The notes: generated from the sequence alone by a model not told the origin. A stretch of DNA of 64,000 bases from UBA940 sp031547885 (GCA_031547885.1 JAVBRO010000007.1:68842-132841), one strand, 5' to 3'. Positions 17,838-26,971 are shown, counted from the first letter of the stretch. A program made the numbers and translations.

Positions 17838-18611
17838 TTATATTTTCTTCCCTATGTAGAACACATATCCGTAGAACTCTTTGTACTTGTCGTACAACTC
17901 CTTTTCGCGGCGTTGACCGGCGACGAGTTCTTCGGCCATCTTGTTCCCTGCGTGTTTCTCCAGGTAGGGCTCTTGAATCTTGGCGCACGGGGCGAAGAAA
18001 TGCTCCGTCCAGCAGTTTTCGGGAATGATGAACGTGGCGACGGGAATGTAGCCCGCGTCCTGCATCTGGGCGACCTTGACCGGAATAGTGTCCATCTCGG
18101 CGTAATGCGCCATCCAGAAGTCGTGTATCTCGGCAGGACGCTCGGCCGTGAACCACGACGCTTCGGATACGGCGACGTAACCGCCCGGCTTGAGGTAGTC
18201 GTGCCACTCGTTCAACCCACGCTCGAAACCGATGTTATAGATCGCCCCTTCCGACCAGATCAGGTCTAAAGATTCCTTTTCTAAGGGCAGATCATCCATC
18301 GAGCCTACTACGCCTTTCACCCGGCCGGAAAGGCCGAGGTTTTCAGCGTTCCGGTTGAATATATTGATAAACTCGGGAAAGATATCGAGCCCCGTGATCT
18401 GCCCTTCGGTATGCTGGGCCAGCGTCATGGTCTGTCCGCCCGTACCGCAGCCGAGATCGGCAATGCGGGATTGCGGAGTCAGGTTGTCGATAAAGCTGAG
18501 GGCTTTGAGGGTTACTTCCGGACTGCCCGGCCCCTGGCGTTCCACGTTTGAAAAATATTCGCATATAAAACTGAAGTCGAAGTCGTGGATTGTTTTGATT
18601 TCGTTACTCAT
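17838..18611 (-). CDS. Class I SAM-dependent methyltransferase
   Basis: The protein has 257 residues from the ATG at 18611, preferred to 18632 because the conserved MSNEIKTIHDFDFSFICEYF start falls there. The SAM-binding glycine motif is ADLGCGTGGQT at about 52-62, followed by ITGLDIFPEFI (acidic residue binding the ribose) and a LIWSEGAIYNIGF motif IV. It resembles small-molecule methyltransferases of the UbiE/Methyltransf_11 type; the substrate is unknown. It is co-directional with the GNAT gene. Confidence 0.8.
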   Translation of the reverse strand: MSNEIKTIHDFDFSFICEYFSNVERQGPGSPEVTLKALSFIDNLTPQSRIADLGCGTGGQTMTLAQHTEGQITGLDIFPEFINIFNRNAENLGLSGRVKGVVGSMDDLPLEKESLDLIWSEGAIYNIGFERGLNEWHDYLKPGGYVAVSEASWFTAERPAEIHDFWMAHYAEMDTIPVKVAQMQDAGYIPVATFIIPENCWTEHFFAPCAKIQEPYLEKHAGNKMAEELVAGQRREKELYDKYKEFYGYVFYIGKKI

Positions 18612-18835
18612 GATCGTAATTGTTGATGACATGGCATTTCCGGCGCCATATCGATGGTTTGTAAGTATGTGTATATGAAAATAACCCGGGCAAGAATATG
18701 CCTGAGCGTTACAAGAGGGACAAACTCGACAGATGCGTCAGAGTTTGTTTACCTCACGGAATCCTTCCTCGTGCTTAACATAGACTGCAAAGATAATACT
18801 TTTTCCTGTTCGCGCCGAAATATTAACTGCCGAGG

Positions 18836-18867
18836 TTTGATACCCCCTGAATAAATCCGTATCTTTG
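18836..18867 (+). promoter_or_regulatory. Promoter-like pair without a downstream gene
   Basis: TTTG at 18836-18839 and TATCTTTG at 18860-18867 are 20 bases apart, a good match to the Bacteroidota -33/-7 pattern. The DNA after it on the + strand has no intact gene, so this could be a leftover promoter or a chance match. Confidence 0.35.
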
Positions 18868-18935
18868 TACAGTAATCGAACCGGACACTAAGGGTCCATG
18901 CGAACCTAAAAAAGCGACTTACAGATTGTAAGTAT

Positions 18936-19049
18936 GCCATCCCGTGCTGCGAACGTTTCTATGAAATTTTGCGCCAGCGCCGGAATGTCGGCCTGTCGTT
19001 CGCGGAGCGGCGGCAGATGAATGGCAAATACAGACAGGCGGTAGTAACG
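18936..19049 (-). pseudogene. Fragment of a sigma-54 interaction (NtrC-type AAA+) activator
   Basis: About 38 codons on the minus strand read RYYRLSVFAIHLPPLRERQA and then DIPALAQNFIETFAARDG. This is the well-known YRLNVF-PPLRER-DI block of sigma-54-dependent activators. Nothing before or after continues the protein: neither a Walker motif nor a GAFTGA loop is visible nearby, and the frame ends at 18906 in unrelated residues. It is a small remnant of a larger regulator gene. Confidence 0.65.
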
Positions 19050-19212
19050 CGGCATATGTTTCGGGCAATTTGGCACAGACCACCACCAATAAAAACGCAG
19101 TGCCGGCCAATCTGACATTGATCTTATTTTGGGAAACAATTATTTCCCAGTTTTAGGTATTGACCTTTTCGCTGCCATTGGCATCAGTTTGCTGAAACGC
19201 TATGAGAATTGG

Positions 19213-20103
19213 TTAAAGCCTGAAGTTTTGTTTTCGGAAATCAGAGGCGGTGATGCCCACTATGCGTCTGAACGTGCGTGAAAAATAATCAGGACTTAAA
19301 AAACCGAGCTTCAATGCTATCTGGGATATACTCATTGAGGTTTTAATAAGATATACTGATGCCTTGTTCATTTTCAGGTGGATGAAATAATCTATCGGAG
19401 CATATCCCGTTTCCTTGTAGAACTTACGGTAGAAATATGATTTGGAATACCCCGCAAAAGAGGCTATATCGCCGAGCGTAAGGTTGCTTTCTACATTCTC
19501 GCTCATAAAGTGCGTCACTCGGCTTACCATACCCTCGGCGTGCTTTACTGCGGCATTTGCTTTGCTATACAGGTCTATATATACGAACGAAGCCAAAAAG
19601 TGCAGCATAATGATATTGGCGTAGTTCAGTTTTTCGATGGAGAACCCACCGCAGAGTATAGAATACATCTCTTCGAACAGGGCTGTCCGCACCTCCTGGG
19701 GGGAATGGATCGATGGCGGGGCAAAGACCGGGTCTTCAAGGCTCCTGGCAAAAATGTCGGATTTGCAGCCTGCAAACACTACCCAATATAGCGTCCAAGG
19801 GTCGTTATCGTCGGCGTAATAGGTATGCGGCATCCCTGCCGGAAGAATAACGAACTGATGTGCGGAGAACCTCTGGCTGCGACCCTCGACCTCTATGGTA
19901 CCCTGCCCCCATGTGCAATAAAGGAAGACGTGCCGGTCTATTCCGCCGGGACGCGAGACGTAATGATGGCGCGCATGGGCGATATGGCCGAAAGAATGAA
20001 CATACAGGTCCCCGGTCACAGGATTGTCCTGCATAAGGTCAAGGAACGTTTGAGGCACCACGATAAACCTTTCGCCAGTGAATCCGGCTTCGATCTTAAC
20101 CAT
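19213..20103 (-). CDS. AraC-family transcription regulator
   Basis: The protein has 296 residues. An N-terminal cupin sensor lies at about 35-110 (HVFLYCTWGQGTIEVEG, FVILPAGMPHTYYADD). Two helix-turn-helix units lie at about 200-290 (LGDIASFAGYSKSYFYRKFY and MSISQIALKLGFLSPDYFSR). This is the layout of sugar-responsive AraC regulators. It is divergent from the UroD-fold methyltransferase gene at 20232 with a 128-base shared promoter region, so it may control that gene and itself (inference from position). Confidence 0.85.
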   Translation of the reverse strand: MVKIEAGFTGERFIVVPQTFLDLMQDNPVTGDLYVHSFGHIAHARHHYVSRPGGIDRHVFLYCTWGQGTIEVEGRSQRFSAHQFVILPAGMPHTYYADDNDPWTLYWVVFAGCKSDIFARSLEDPVFAPPSIHSPQEVRTALFEEMYSILCGGFSIEKLNYANIIMLHFLASFVYIDLYSKANAAVKHAEGMVSRVTHFMSENVESNLTLGDIASFAGYSKSYFYRKFYKETGYAPIDYFIHLKMNKASVYLIKTSMSISQIALKLGFLSPDYFSRTFRRIVGITASDFRKQNFRL

Positions 20104-20201
20104 AATATTATATCATTCAATTGTTCTATTGTTGTAAATATAGCAACAATAATTCAGTTTATATGCAAGTATCGTCTATTTCACCGTAGTTCGGCAAACT
20201 C

Positions 20202-20209
20202 TATTTTTG
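20202..20209 (+). promoter_or_regulatory. Bacteroidota -7 box upstream of the UroD-fold gene
   Basis: TATTTTTG fits TAnnTTTG and lies 22 bases before the ATG at 20232. A GAAGG ribosome-binding-like stretch is at 20221-20225. The -33 TTTG element is not clear. Confidence 0.5.
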
Positions 20210-20231
20210 CAGTAGACAAAAGAAGGTAATT

Positions 20232-21230
20232 ATGAATACAACAGCATGGATGGATTCACTGAAAGGCGGTGCCGCCGTGGCTTCGCTTCCTATAATGACA
20301 CATCCGGGGATAGAGATCCTCGGCAAGAAGATAGTGGATGCCGTTACCGACGGGCAGGTGCATTATGAATCCATAAAAGTTCTGCATGAATGTTTTCCGC
20401 AGGCCGCTGCCGCAACCGTGATAATGGATCTCACGGTGGAAGCCGAGGCTTTCGGGGCGGAAATATTTTTCCCCGAAGACGGGGTGCCGAGCGTTATCGG
20501 AAGATCGCTTAAAAGCTATGCGGACGTAGAAGCGCTGGCGGTGCCGCCGCTCGATGCGGGCCGTGTCCCGCAATACTTGATAGCCAACAGGCTGGTTGCC
20601 GAAAACCTCGGCAAACCGCTTTTCGGCGGATGTATAGGCCCTTTCTCGCTTGCCGGCCGGCTGTTCGACATGACTGAGATAATGGTGGCGATATACATTG
20701 AGCCTGAAACGACCGCCATGCTGCTGGAAAAATGTACGCAGTTTATAACCGAATACTGCCTTGCCATCAAGGCGACCGGCGCGGCCGGGGTAATTATTGC
20801 GGAACCTGCCGCAGGGCTGCTTTCCGACGAAGACTGTATGGCGCATTCATCTGTATATGTTAGACGCATAGTGGAACATGTGCAGGACGATGATTTTGCC
20901 GTGATACTGCATAACTGCGGCAATACAGGACACTGTACCCACGCTATGACATCGGTGGGCGCAAAAGCCTACCATTTCGGCAATAAGATCGATATGGCAG
21001 ACGCTCTGGCGCATTCGCCATCCGACAGCCTTGTCATGGGTAACCTAGACCCCGTGGGGATATTCAGAATGATGTCTCCCGCAGAGGTGGCCGCCGAAAC
21101 CGTAAAGCTACTCGAAAAGTGCGCCGGCTACGGCAACTTTGTGATCTCTACAGGCTGCGACACCCCACCGCAGGTCCCGCTCGAAAACATAGCGGCCTTC
21201 TACGAGACTGTTGCAGGATTCAGAAGGTAA
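20232..21230 (+). CDS. UroD-fold corrinoid methyltransferase (MtaA/CmuA-like)
   Basis: The protein has 332 residues. It belongs to the uroporphyrinogen decarboxylase superfamily in its methyltransferase branch (MtaA, MtbA, CmuA), which move methyl groups to or from a corrinoid protein. The zinc-thiolate signature H-x-C...C of MtaA-type enzymes is visible: H227-N-C229 and C309 (in ISTGCDTPP). The substrate pocket block FGGCIGPFSLAGRL is at about 131-144. It faces a corrinoid protein gene and a reactivation gene across a shared terminator. Bacteroidota are not known to make coenzyme M, so the methyl acceptor or donor is open (tetrahydrofolate and homocysteine are possibilities). A heme-pathway HemE role is unlikely given the C-terminal cysteine motif and the context. 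Confidence 0.8.
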   Translation: MNTTAWMDSLKGGAAVASLPIMTHPGIEILGKKIVDAVTDGQVHYESIKVLHECFPQAAAATVIMDLTVEAEAFGAEIFFPEDGVPSVIGRSLKSYADVEALAVPPLDAGRVPQYLIANRLVAENLGKPLFGGCIGPFSLAGRLFDMTEIMVAIYIEPETTAMLLEKCTQFITEYCLAIKATGAAGVIIAEPAAGLLSDEDCMAHSSVYVRRIVEHVQDDDFAVILHNCGNTGHCTHAMTSVGAKAYHFGNKIDMADALAHSPSDSLVMGNLDPVGIFRMMSPAEVAAETVKLLEKCAGYGNFVISTGCDTPPQVPLENIAAFYETVAGFRR

Positions 21231-21243
21231 CGCCGGACTTAAC

Positions 21244-21283
21244 AGGAAAACCCCTGGCTGTATGAGCCCAGGGACTTTTCCTT
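21244..21283. terminator. Bidirectional terminator between convergent genes
   Basis: AGGAAAA-CCCCTGG on one side pairs with CCAGGG..TTTTCCT on the other across a short loop. It lies between the stop of the + strand methyltransferase (21230) and the stop of the minus-strand reactivation protein (21294). The A and T runs flank the GC stem in both directions. Confidence 0.75.
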
Positions 21284-21293
21284 GTAAACCGTC

Positions 21294-21974
21294 CTAAATG
21301 CGGGCTCGTTTCTTATAGCACTCTTTGCGGCCGCAAATGCTGCATGCATAAGGATGTTTCTCTACGTCGGCGCCTATGGCGATAAGCCCGCTGACGGATT
21401 TGATCGGCAACATAAGGCACGAGTCATTGAGGGTGATCCCGCACGGAGCCGGTGGCAGCAGGGAGAAGAGCTGCCGCTGTTCCCGTATGTGCCATCCGCA
21501 GTAGCCGGGGCTGTAAGAGTTGCTTATCCGCATTCCGCTGCAGGCCGTCTCACCGGCAAGCTGCAGCAACATCGCGCGCGCCGCCGCCTCGGCTATCTCG
21601 GAACCGACGGCATCAGCAACGAACTGATCCAATATGTCTCCCGAATTTTTTTGCCTTTGGAGCCAGTCGTCGAATTCCGCACCGCACGTAGCCACAAAAA
21701 CAGCGAACGACTGGGCCCCGACGAAAAACGGGGTTATGACGCTCCCCGTGCTGAACGAAACATTATCCACCGATACATCCCTGCTGCCTATAGTTCCGGC
21801 AGGGAATATTTCATATCCGAACAGCGGCCTGCAGAATGACGAGACCACATCCGTGACTCTCTTCACCCGCGTGCACATATCCGCATCGGGAACATATCCG
21901 TCAGAACCCATGCCTCGGTACACATCGTCTGCATCGAACGGGATGCCGGTGAAGGGAAGCTCAAACACACGCAT
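21294..21974 (-). CDS. B12-dependent enzyme reactivation protein (MetH activation-domain type)
   Basis: The protein has 226 residues. The C-terminal part carries the signature of the methionine synthase activation domain: SYSPGYCGWHIREQRQLF, then CGITLNDSCLMLPIKSVSG and a cysteine cluster (CSICGRKECYKK) at the end. Stand-alone proteins of this type reductively reactivate cob(II)alamin on corrinoid proteins or serve split methionine synthases. It lies 23 bases after the corrinoid protein gene on the same strand, so they form a two-gene operon. The CxxCxxxxC cluster could bind a metal or iron-sulfur centre (inference). Confidence 0.8.
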   Translation of the reverse strand: MRVFELPFTGIPFDADDVYRGMGSDGYVPDADMCTRVKRVTDVVSSFCRPLFGYEIFPAGTIGSRDVSVDNVSFSTGSVITPFFVGAQSFAVFVATCGAEFDDWLQRQKNSGDILDQFVADAVGSEIAEAAARAMLLQLAGETACSGMRISNSYSPGYCGWHIREQRQLFSLLPPAPCGITLNDSCLMLPIKSVSGLIAIGADVEKHPYACSICGRKECYKKRARI

Positions 21975-21997
21975 GCGGCAGATGGTTTATAACGATT

Positions 21998-22633
21998 TCA
22001 AGCTTCGACCAGACTGCGCGCAAGCGCCACGGCGCCGTTGGCATTGGATGAGTATCCGTCCGCACCGATGCTTTTGGCAAAACTTTCGCTCACCGGAGCA
22101 CCCCCGACCATAACCTTGATCCTGCCTTTAAGATCGGAATTTTCTATGGCCGCAATGACCTCTTTCATATAGTTCATCGTCGTTGTAAGCAGGGCCGACA
22201 TGCAGATTATTTCGGCGTTGTGTTCACGGGCCGCGGCAACGAACGCGTCGCTTGATATATCGACGCCCAGATTGACCACCTCGAACCCGCAACCTTCGAG
22301 CATTGACGCCACGAGGTTCTTGCCGATATCGTGCAGGTCGCCCTTTACGGTCCCTATGACGACTTTGCCGGCAGATGCGGATCCGTCGCCTTTGAGCAAC
22401 GGCTTAATTATATCGAGCGACCCTTTCATGGCACGGGCGCTCATGAGCAGATTGGGGACAAATGCGCGGCCCGCTTCGAAACGGGCGCCTATTTCTTCCA
22501 TGGCTTTTACCATATATCCGTTGATGATAGCCTGTGGGTCTGCCCCTTCGGCAATAGCTTCGTTGGTCACGGCAACAGCGTCTTCCAACTTGCCGTTTAA
22601 AATGGCTTCGTAAAGCCTGTCAAGATCCGCCAT
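21998..22633 (-). CDS. Corrinoid (B12-binding) methyl-carrier protein, MtaC/MtvC-like
   Basis: The protein has 211 residues, the usual size. The N-terminal helical B12-binding cap (1-80) has AIINGYMVKAMEEIGARFE and VPNLLMSARAMKG. The Rossmann-like cobalamin domain has the lower-ligand motif D-x-H-x-x-G at D99, H101 and G104 (GDLHDIGKN), then SALLTTTMNYMKEVI and GGAPVSESFAKSIGADGYSS. It carries a methyl group between a substrate-specific methyltransferase and an acceptor methyltransferase. With the reactivation protein next to it and the UroD-fold enzyme opposite, this is a near-minimal corrinoid methyl-transfer set. Confidence 0.9.
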   Translation of the reverse strand: MADLDRLYEAILNGKLEDAVAVTNEAIAEGADPQAIINGYMVKAMEEIGARFEAGRAFVPNLLMSARAMKGSLDIIKPLLKGDGSASAGKVVIGTVKGDLHDIGKNLVASMLEGCGFEVVNLGVDISSDAFVAAAREHNAEIICMSALLTTTMNYMKEVIAAIENSDLKGRIKVMVGGAPVSESFAKSIGADGYSSNANGAVALARSLVEA

Positions 22634-22677
22634 AACTTAGTTGTATTTTCGGGTTAGTCGGTTGTTTCACCTTACGA

Positions 22678-22685
22678 CAAAGGTA
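22678..22685 (-). promoter_or_regulatory. Promoter -7 box of the corrinoid protein operon
   Basis: TACCTTTG on the minus strand matches TAnnTTTG and lies 45 bases upstream of the ATG at 22633. The -33 region is T-rich without a clear TTTG. Confidence 0.45.
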
Positions 22686-22925
22686 ATTACTCCGGAGATG
22701 ATAAAAAATGAACGATTTATGCGTAACGCCTGTATTATTATTGCTGTATAAGGCCGAAAAGGGAATTATCCGGAAGACAGAGACCGGATCAGTATTTTGT
22801 CGGCCTGCCTGTTCCGGAGAAGCTCAGCCTCAATGTTTTCCTGCGGGATCACAAGATAATGCACCGGGCCCCGCAGGCGAAGATAACAGCAGTGCGGCGA
22901 AAAACACTTTATCACAGGCGAAATT

Positions 22926-23843
22926 TCACTCTGCCTGAGCAGCCGTCGATAAATGGCTGTTCAGGTTCTTTCTGTATTGAGACGGCGAGAGTCCCTCCTT
23001 TTTTTTGAAGTAGGTGCAAAACTGCCCGGGACTGTAAAAACCGAGTTTATAGGCTATCTCAGAGACAGTTTGATCGGACCTTTCCAGAAGTTCTTTGGAT
23101 TTAAGCAGTTTTAGTTGCAATTGATATTGCGAAGGAGATATTCCCGTATATTTTTTGAACATGTGGCGGAACCACGAATAGCTGACACCCAACTGTTGGG
23201 CAATCTCCTCCGGAGATTGCGGATTTTCTATCTCCTGCTTCATAATGGTCCTTCCCTCGTTGATCTTGTCTACGACGAGTGAATTGCTGAACCCCTTGTT
23301 CCTGTATTTATAATAGACATGGCCGAGGATCATCAGCACTATACTTGATACAAGTTGCTGATAACCGCTCTTCTCTTCAATCGCATAGTTGACAATGCTC
23401 TCGTACAGATTAATGATGGTCTTGCTGATGCCTATTTCGTAAAGGGGTTTCTTCGTAGTGAAAAAACCGTTCTCAACGCGCTTGTCGATGTGGACCCCTT
23501 TGAATCCGACCCAATACTCGAACCAACCTGTTTTCTGGTCGGGCTGATAGGTGTGCCACTCACCCGGATAAAGCAGTATGATAGTACCTGCATCTATTCT
23601 TGTTCTCCGGCATGACGAGGACTCGAACCATCCCTGACCCTTGGTTATATATATCAGTTGATATTCGGTCAGGATGCGGCCCTCCTCGGGGTTGAACAGA
23701 TGGGTTTCCGGATGCTTGGACAGCGGGTACCGGCTGTACGGAGGTATCGGCTGATATCCCACGGTAGTCACCACTATCCCCCAGGATTCGTCCGACTCGG
23801 CAAACGTAAAATAACTTATGCTATTCGATTCGATTCTGTTCAT
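22926..23843 (-). CDS. AraC-family transcription regulator
   Basis: The protein has 305 residues. A cupin sensor is at about 60-115 (LIYITKGQGWFESSSCR, IILLYPGEWHTYQPD). The two C-terminal helix-turn-helix motifs are at about 205-295 (EEIAQQLGVSYSWFRHMFKK and SEIAYKLGFYSPGQFCTYFK). The layout is that of AraC regulators linked to polysaccharide utilisation. It lies 55 bases downstream of the first GH106 gene on the same strand, and upstream of the corrinoid protein operon, so it could regulate either or both. Confidence 0.85.
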   Translation of the reverse strand: MNRIESNSISYFTFAESDESWGIVVTTVGYQPIPPYSRYPLSKHPETHLFNPEEGRILTEYQLIYITKGQGWFESSSCRRTRIDAGTIILLYPGEWHTYQPDQKTGWFEYWVGFKGVHIDKRVENGFFTTKKPLYEIGISKTIINLYESIVNYAIEEKSGYQQLVSSIVLMILGHVYYKYRNKGFSNSLVVDKINEGRTIMKQEIENPQSPEEIAQQLGVSYSWFRHMFKKYTGISPSQYQLQLKLLKSKELLERSDQTVSEIAYKLGFYSPGQFCTYFKKKEGLSPSQYRKNLNSHLSTAAQAE

Positions 23844-23898
23844 AATTGACTGGTCATATAAATATCAGATCTATTCTCCGCCGGGCGGCGTTTCAGCA

Positions 23899-26800
23899 TT
23901 AATTTTCATATTTCCGGATCGTTACCGGTCCGAGCAGTCCCGATTCCGAGAGAGGCGAATCCTTACCGTATGCATGGGTCGTCGTAAATGAATAACGTCC
24001 ACTCGTACGTTCTTCGCCTTTCAGCATCCATTCGGGCCACTGCCCGTCGCGTATCCCGTCGTACGGCAACTGTTCATCGCCTATGAGCCTGTTGATCCAA
24101 AGATTGACCACCTCTATCCTGAGTTCGTTGCGGCCTCGCGTTATGTATTCTGAAATGTCGACCTGCCACGGCGCAGTCCAAACGACTCCAAGATCGTTGC
24201 CGTTAAGCCATACACGGGCCATCACGGCGACCTTGCCAAGGTCGAGATAATACTTCTCTCCCTGTTTCGGTTTGGAGCGGAAGTCGAACCTTTGCCCGTA
24301 GACAGCTGTACCGGAGTAGTATTTTATCCCTCCGTCGGCGTTTTCCGCCCAATCGGTCAGCGTTTCGAACTCTACTTCACCAGGGCCGCCCCATTCTATA
24401 TTGAACCCGACCGACCAGGGATTGGCGAGGGTTTGCACCGTCGTGTATGAACCGAAATTCGCTCCGACAGCCTTGCTGCGCGCAGTATCTCTCCTGAAGA
24501 CTACAAAGTAGCCTTCATTCGGCATGAACTCGAGCGGTATGGATATCCCGCCGTCGTTCACCGAAAAAGCCGGCAAAGCCCTTACCTCGCCGGTAACAGG
24601 ATGCCACAACTGAGGCGACATATCCCCGCCTATGCGGAAAACGCATTTGGAAGAGACGGTGGCGTCCGTGCGGTTGGAGACGAAATAGATATCGCAGTCG
24701 TCAGCTTTTCGGTGGGCAAACCTGATATTCCCGCACGACGACGAAAAGTCTTCATCCACGCCCATCCGGGCAAGGAGATCCGACGTGACGGTATAATCTG
24801 CATAAAGTCTGTCGGGACGCTCCGAGATATCTTCACCCCACACTACTACGCCTTTGCCAACATTACGGGATTCGATTCCTGCAGGCGGAATCGATCCGCC
24901 CCAAATCTCCTCTACAAGGATTTTCAATTTAGCGTCATTCTCCATATAACCGGCCAGAGACGGCGTCCTTTGCGGCGGAACACCCACTACTGTGGCGCCT
25001 TCTTCCACAAGCGACTTTATCTTCTCGAGCATCGGCACGGTCATAGTCTCGAAAACGGGCAACACAAGAATTTTATATCTCGCCCCTTCAGGAAAAACTA
25101 TATCGCCATCCTCGACACTTGTACGTAAGATGAAACTCGGGGGACATCCGTCGAATCCGTAGCCTTTACGGTCGGGCATGGTATCCGGTCCCCGATACAT
25201 TGCCGATACCGGCGCTTCGAAAACATGTGGAGCGGTTTCGGGGCACAGATACAATATGTCCGAAACAGTACGCCCCTGCTGCAGCATATACTGGCTCCGC
25301 CGCAGATAGGCATGGTATGCGGCTGACATATTCCACCAGGTCTGGTTACGGTCCCAATGTACGCTGTAGGGTCCCATCGTCATTCCCGGACGAAGAGCGT
25401 CAGGAAGCGACTGGTGCTGGAATGTGTGGAATACCATCTGGTTGATGCCTGCGCACAGCGCCCAGTCCGTCTGGTTCTTCATGTTCCCGGGATAGAGTTT
25501 CCATCCCTCGCCCTGTGCGGTGAACGCCTCGGCGGGCACTATGTTCTGACCTTTGATATGGGCCAGCGAAACACTTTGAATGACGCTGTAGGAGGTATTG
25601 TAGCCGAACCCGTCGGCCCAGAACTCGCACATCGGCACATCTGCGACCGCTCCCAGTTCCATATCGCCGGCAGGGTTCATATCGTAAGGCTCTATGGAGA
25701 GACCCAGACCGTAGCTGTGCGCATACTCCCGGACGTAACCAGCATGGTTTTCCAGCACGAGTTCCTGACCGGTCCTGCGCACATCCCAAAGGAATCGCTC
25801 GCTCGTCCCGGCACCGCCTACATATATTCCGGCATAGACCGGATAATAGGGCTGCGGATCATAGCCGCGTCTGCGGATGAACTCCTCCCTGAATTTGCCG
25901 GTCCAGTTCTGCGCCCCCATCTCCCAACTGTCTATGTGGAGCCGCTTCAGCCCACCGGGGGTCGCTTTTGCCTTCTTGAATCCCGTCACGCGAAAAAGTT
26001 CTTCGGTAAAACTATCGAAATGAGCCTTCATAGCTTCCCTGTCGAATTTATCGGCTTCGAAACCTACTCCGGGCAGAGGGGCCGGACGTGTTGTCGCGCC
26101 GTTATTCCGCGCTGCGAACCGCATTATCGTCCACTTCCCTTTAGGTACGCACCATTCGAGCGTTCCGTCGGGAGCCAGGAGCGCCGTGAGGTCGACGATC
26201 TGCGAACCGTCCACAACGGCTCCGCGAGGAATCGCTTCCGGGATCGATGTCGGCAGATATTGTTTGACATTGGGTGAAGAACTGTATGGAGCACGGTAGT
26301 ATATCGCCTTTTCGTCGATGTCGCTTATGCGCGCCGGATCTGAGGGTGTCGGGAAAGCGAGCACCGCCACATCGGCGTAATAAGTCTCCCATATCTCCCT
26401 CAACTCATTGGTCATCGGGCCTGTCCCGAAGAAAGGCTGCTTGGCGGGAGGCTCCGGCAGTTTTACCGACTGATCCCTGCCCGTGCCTTCGATCTCCACA
26501 GCACTGCTCACGAGCCACTGCATGGATTGCTCGGGCTTTACCCACGGACCTCCGCTTCCGGCCCACCCCGGACCGGTCCCCAGAATGAAATCTATCCCCG
26601 CATTTTCACACTCCTCGAGCGCATAACGGAAATGTTCTTTCCATTCGCCGCTCATGAAATCTATCTTGCCTCGTGGAACCCCGACGTTCACCTCGAGAAA
26701 AAGCACGGTCCCTATGCCGGCGGCTTTCATCGATTCCACATCCTTCCGCATTCCCTCCCTGGACATATTCCCATCCATAAAGTACCAGTAGACCCCGGGC

Positions 26801-26925
26801 CGGGCCGGGCCTTGCGGATCAGAGAAACCTTTTTCGATCTCAGCAACGCCGGAGACCTGCGAGACGGCGGTAAAGGAGTGCGGCAGCAGCCACAACAATA
26901 TCACGACGTTTTTAAAATTCATCAC
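23899..26925 (-). CDS. GH106-like alpha-L-rhamnosidase (copy 1)
   Basis: The protein has 1008 residues with a Sec signal peptide (VVILLWLLPHSFTAVSQ). The N-terminal catalytic part has the GH106 opening pattern RPGVYWYFMDGNMSREGMRK, then GTGPGWAGSGGPWVKPEQSM and LHIDSWEMGAQNWTGKF. Toward the C-terminus is a galactose-binding-like beta domain (about 860-960, VARVWLNGNDLGVVWTAPW). GH106 enzymes remove alpha-L-rhamnose from pectin side chains, flavonoids and other glycosides; this one is probably periplasmic. It follows the isomerase-family gene by 46 bases. The linkage acted on cannot be told from sequence. Confidence 0.8.
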   Translation of the reverse strand: MMNFKNVVILLWLLPHSFTAVSQVSGVAEIEKGFSDPQGPARPGVYWYFMDGNMSREGMRKDVESMKAAGIGTVLFLEVNVGVPRGKIDFMSGEWKEHFRYALEECENAGIDFILGTGPGWAGSGGPWVKPEQSMQWLVSSAVEIEGTGRDQSVKLPEPPAKQPFFGTGPMTNELREIWETYYADVAVLAFPTPSDPARISDIDEKAIYYRAPYSSSPNVKQYLPTSIPEAIPRGAVVDGSQIVDLTALLAPDGTLEWCVPKGKWTIMRFAARNNGATTRPAPLPGVGFEADKFDREAMKAHFDSFTEELFRVTGFKKAKATPGGLKRLHIDSWEMGAQNWTGKFREEFIRRRGYDPQPYYPVYAGIYVGGAGTSERFLWDVRRTGQELVLENHAGYVREYAHSYGLGLSIEPYDMNPAGDMELGAVADVPMCEFWADGFGYNTSYSVIQSVSLAHIKGQNIVPAEAFTAQGEGWKLYPGNMKNQTDWALCAGINQMVFHTFQHQSLPDALRPGMTMGPYSVHWDRNQTWWNMSAAYHAYLRRSQYMLQQGRTVSDILYLCPETAPHVFEAPVSAMYRGPDTMPDRKGYGFDGCPPSFILRTSVEDGDIVFPEGARYKILVLPVFETMTVPMLEKIKSLVEEGATVVGVPPQRTPSLAGYMENDAKLKILVEEIWGGSIPPAGIESRNVGKGVVVWGEDISERPDRLYADYTVTSDLLARMGVDEDFSSSCGNIRFAHRKADDCDIYFVSNRTDATVSSKCVFRIGGDMSPQLWHPVTGEVRALPAFSVNDGGISIPLEFMPNEGYFVVFRRDTARSKAVGANFGSYTTVQTLANPWSVGFNIEWGGPGEVEFETLTDWAENADGGIKYYSGTAVYGQRFDFRSKPKQGEKYYLDLGKVAVMARVWLNGNDLGVVWTAPWQVDISEYITRGRNELRIEVVNLWINRLIGDEQLPYDGIRDGQWPEWMLKGEERTSGRYSFTTTHAYGKDSPLSESGLLGPVTIRKYEN

Positions 26926-26971
26926 CCATTTTTTTAAAACACTTTGTCTAAATTAGACCAAATTTAATATA

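Larger units (their letters stand above)
18612..19212. other. Decayed stretch between the methyltransferase and AraC genes
   Basis: No intact gene is visible in these 601 bases. The stretch contains the sigma-54 activator fragment (18936-19049) and a + strand promoter-like pair (18836-18867) with no gene behind it. A short open + strand stretch, roughly 19095-19245, reads SDIDLILGNNYFPVLGIDLF and then LLKRYENWLKPEVLF. It looks protein-like but was not recognised. The region looks like the remains of deleted genes. Confidence 0.45.

Noticed and set aside
20232..21230. Calling the 20232 gene hemE
   Set aside because: It has the H-x-C...C motif of corrinoid methyltransferases and sits opposite a corrinoid protein and a reactivation protein, with no heme genes nearby.
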